From an uncultured Olsenella sp. (GTDB lineage Bacteria; Actinomycetota; Coriobacteriia; Coriobacteriales; Atopobiaceae), in NCBI GenBank assembly GCA_947253595.1, contig CAMXZR010000092.1:1-5669 (forward strand): DNA of 5,669 bases, read 5' to 3'. A program made the translations under genes and the position numbers. Numbering within the stretch: position 1 is the first letter of the stretch; every line of letters begins with the position of its first letter. The notes beneath the pieces were generated by a model that saw only the letters and a program-made list of their open reading frames with translations, was not told where the DNA came from and searched no databases. Positions 4,983-5,669 of the stretch are shown here, piece by piece.

Positions 4983-5669
4983 CTACGCCGTGGCCCCGCC
5001 GGCCTGATTGGCAAGGTCGGCCAGCGCCTCCATGTCATCCCACAGACCGTCCAAGCATGTCACGGCCTTCTGATAGACGGCGTACTTGCGCTCGTACGTA
5101 TCTTTGAGCGCCTCGTTGGGCGAGAAGGTCCTGCCCACACCCACCATGTGCTCGACGGCCTCCTCCATGCTCGCGTAGCGGCCCGTGGCGACGGCGCCGG
5201 CGATGGCGCAGCCCAGGGCACCCGCCTCGTCGGCGAGGACCGTCTGGACGGGAAGCTGCATGACGTCAGCAAAGAGCTGGGACCAGACCTCGGAGCGCGC
5301 GGCTCCCCCCGAGAGCCTGATGGCGCGCGGAGCGTCCTTTCTTGAGGCAAGAAGCCGGTCGAGGTGCTGACGATGACAGAACGTGATGCCCTCGTAGACG
5401 CTGCGAGCGAGGTGGCGCCGGTCGTGCGAGACGTCAAGCCCCACGAAGGTCCCCCGAGCGTTCTGGTGGGCGTTGGAACCCATGAGAAAGGGCAGGAACG
5501 TGGGAACAAAGCAGTGGGGGCCGACCTCGGCCACCCAGTCGTTGACGACCTCGTAGACGCTTTTGCCCGCGCTCTTCGCCTCCTGGGCCACCTCGGGCAG
5601 AAGCTGGCGGATGAACCACTCGTTGTTTCCCGCCGACGTGGCGCTCGACTCCTCGATGAGGTACGTGCC
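4983..5669 (-). CDS. FGGY-family pentulose kinase, probable L-xylulose/xylulose kinase (C-terminal part, 5' end outside window)
   Basis: ATP-dependent sugar kinase; the C-terminal 228 residues are visible and the frame is open to the window edge. A GTG at 5591 is an internal codon, not the start, because conserved kinase sequence (EESSATSAGNNEWF) continues upstream of it. Counting from the edge, the FGGY signature 2 pattern fits at about residues 60-78, starting GTFVGLD and ending HLARSVYEG. LSGGAARSEVWSQLFADV is the C-terminal ATP-binding region, followed by the DEAGALGCAIAGAVATG stretch typical of the family. The 3-epimerase and 4-epimerase next door make L-xylulose the likeliest substrate (LyxK-like), but D-xylulose or L-ribulose kinase cannot be excluded without the N-terminal sugar-binding half. 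The stop is TAG, 163 nt before the 4-epimerase ATG. Confidence 0.9.
   Translation of the reverse strand, partial: GTYLIEESSATSAGNNEWFIRQLLPEVAQEAKSAGKSVYEVVNDWVAEVGPHCFVPTFLPFLMGSNAHQNARGTFVGLDVSHDRRHLARSVYEGITFCHRQHLDRLLASRKDAPRAIRLSGGAARSEVWSQLFADVMQLPVQTVLADEAGALGCAIAGAVATGRYASMEEAVEHMVGVGRTFSPNEALKDTYERKYAVYQKAVTCLDGLWDDMEALADLANQAGGATA

Noticed and set aside
5589..5591. GTG as start of the kinase
   Set aside because: Conserved FGGY kinase sequence continues upstream to the window edge, so this codon is an internal valine.

Overview
The window looks like one edge of an assembled contig from a high-G+C bacterium (roughly two-thirds G+C by eye). All supported genes are on the minus strand, so transcription runs from high to low coordinates. 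Separate N- and C-terminal transketolase subunits, Shine-Dalgarno starts, strong G/C codon bias and the protein flavour suggest a Coriobacteriia-type actinobacterium such as Olsenella, Atopobium or Collinsella. That placement is inference from general familiarity and no search was run.

Layout, in order of transcription (right to left): the C-terminal part of an FGGY sugar kinase, most like L-xylulose/xylulose kinases (5669-4983, cut by the window edge); a 163-nt spacer with a candidate promoter and a small inverted repeat; L-ribulose-5-phosphate 4-epimerase (4819-4124); L-ribulose-5-phosphate 3-epimerase of the UlaE/SgbU type (4051-3191); a short-type transaldolase (3102-2419); a clear Rho-independent terminator (2404-2369); transketolase N-terminal subunit (2313-1495) and C-terminal subunit (1491-550), 3 nt apart; a hairpin-rich 165-nt intergenic region with a second terminator; and the start of an unrecognised Pro/Ala/Gln/Glu-rich protein (384-43).

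Together the genes form a pentose route: kinase makes L-xylulose 5-phosphate, the 3-epimerase makes L-ribulose 5-phosphate, the 4-epimerase makes D-xylulose 5-phosphate, and transaldolase plus transketolase feed it into the non-oxidative pentose phosphate pathway. The kinase/3-epimerase/4-epimerase trio resembles the lyxK-sgbU-sgbE part of the yia-sgb clusters of Enterobacteria and Haemophilus. No transporter, regulator, dehydrogenase or UlaD-type decarboxylase lies in the window.

Positions 1-42 are not genomic: they are the Illumina Nextera i5-side adapter, with an apparent index, fused to the contig end. The last gene therefore has an artificial end. I found no mobile element, CRISPR array, tRNA, rRNA or new defence system. 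This is mostly ordinary central sugar metabolism. The points most worth a second look are the adapter artefact, the internal terminator, the structured spacers and the use of TAG at all six visible stop codons.
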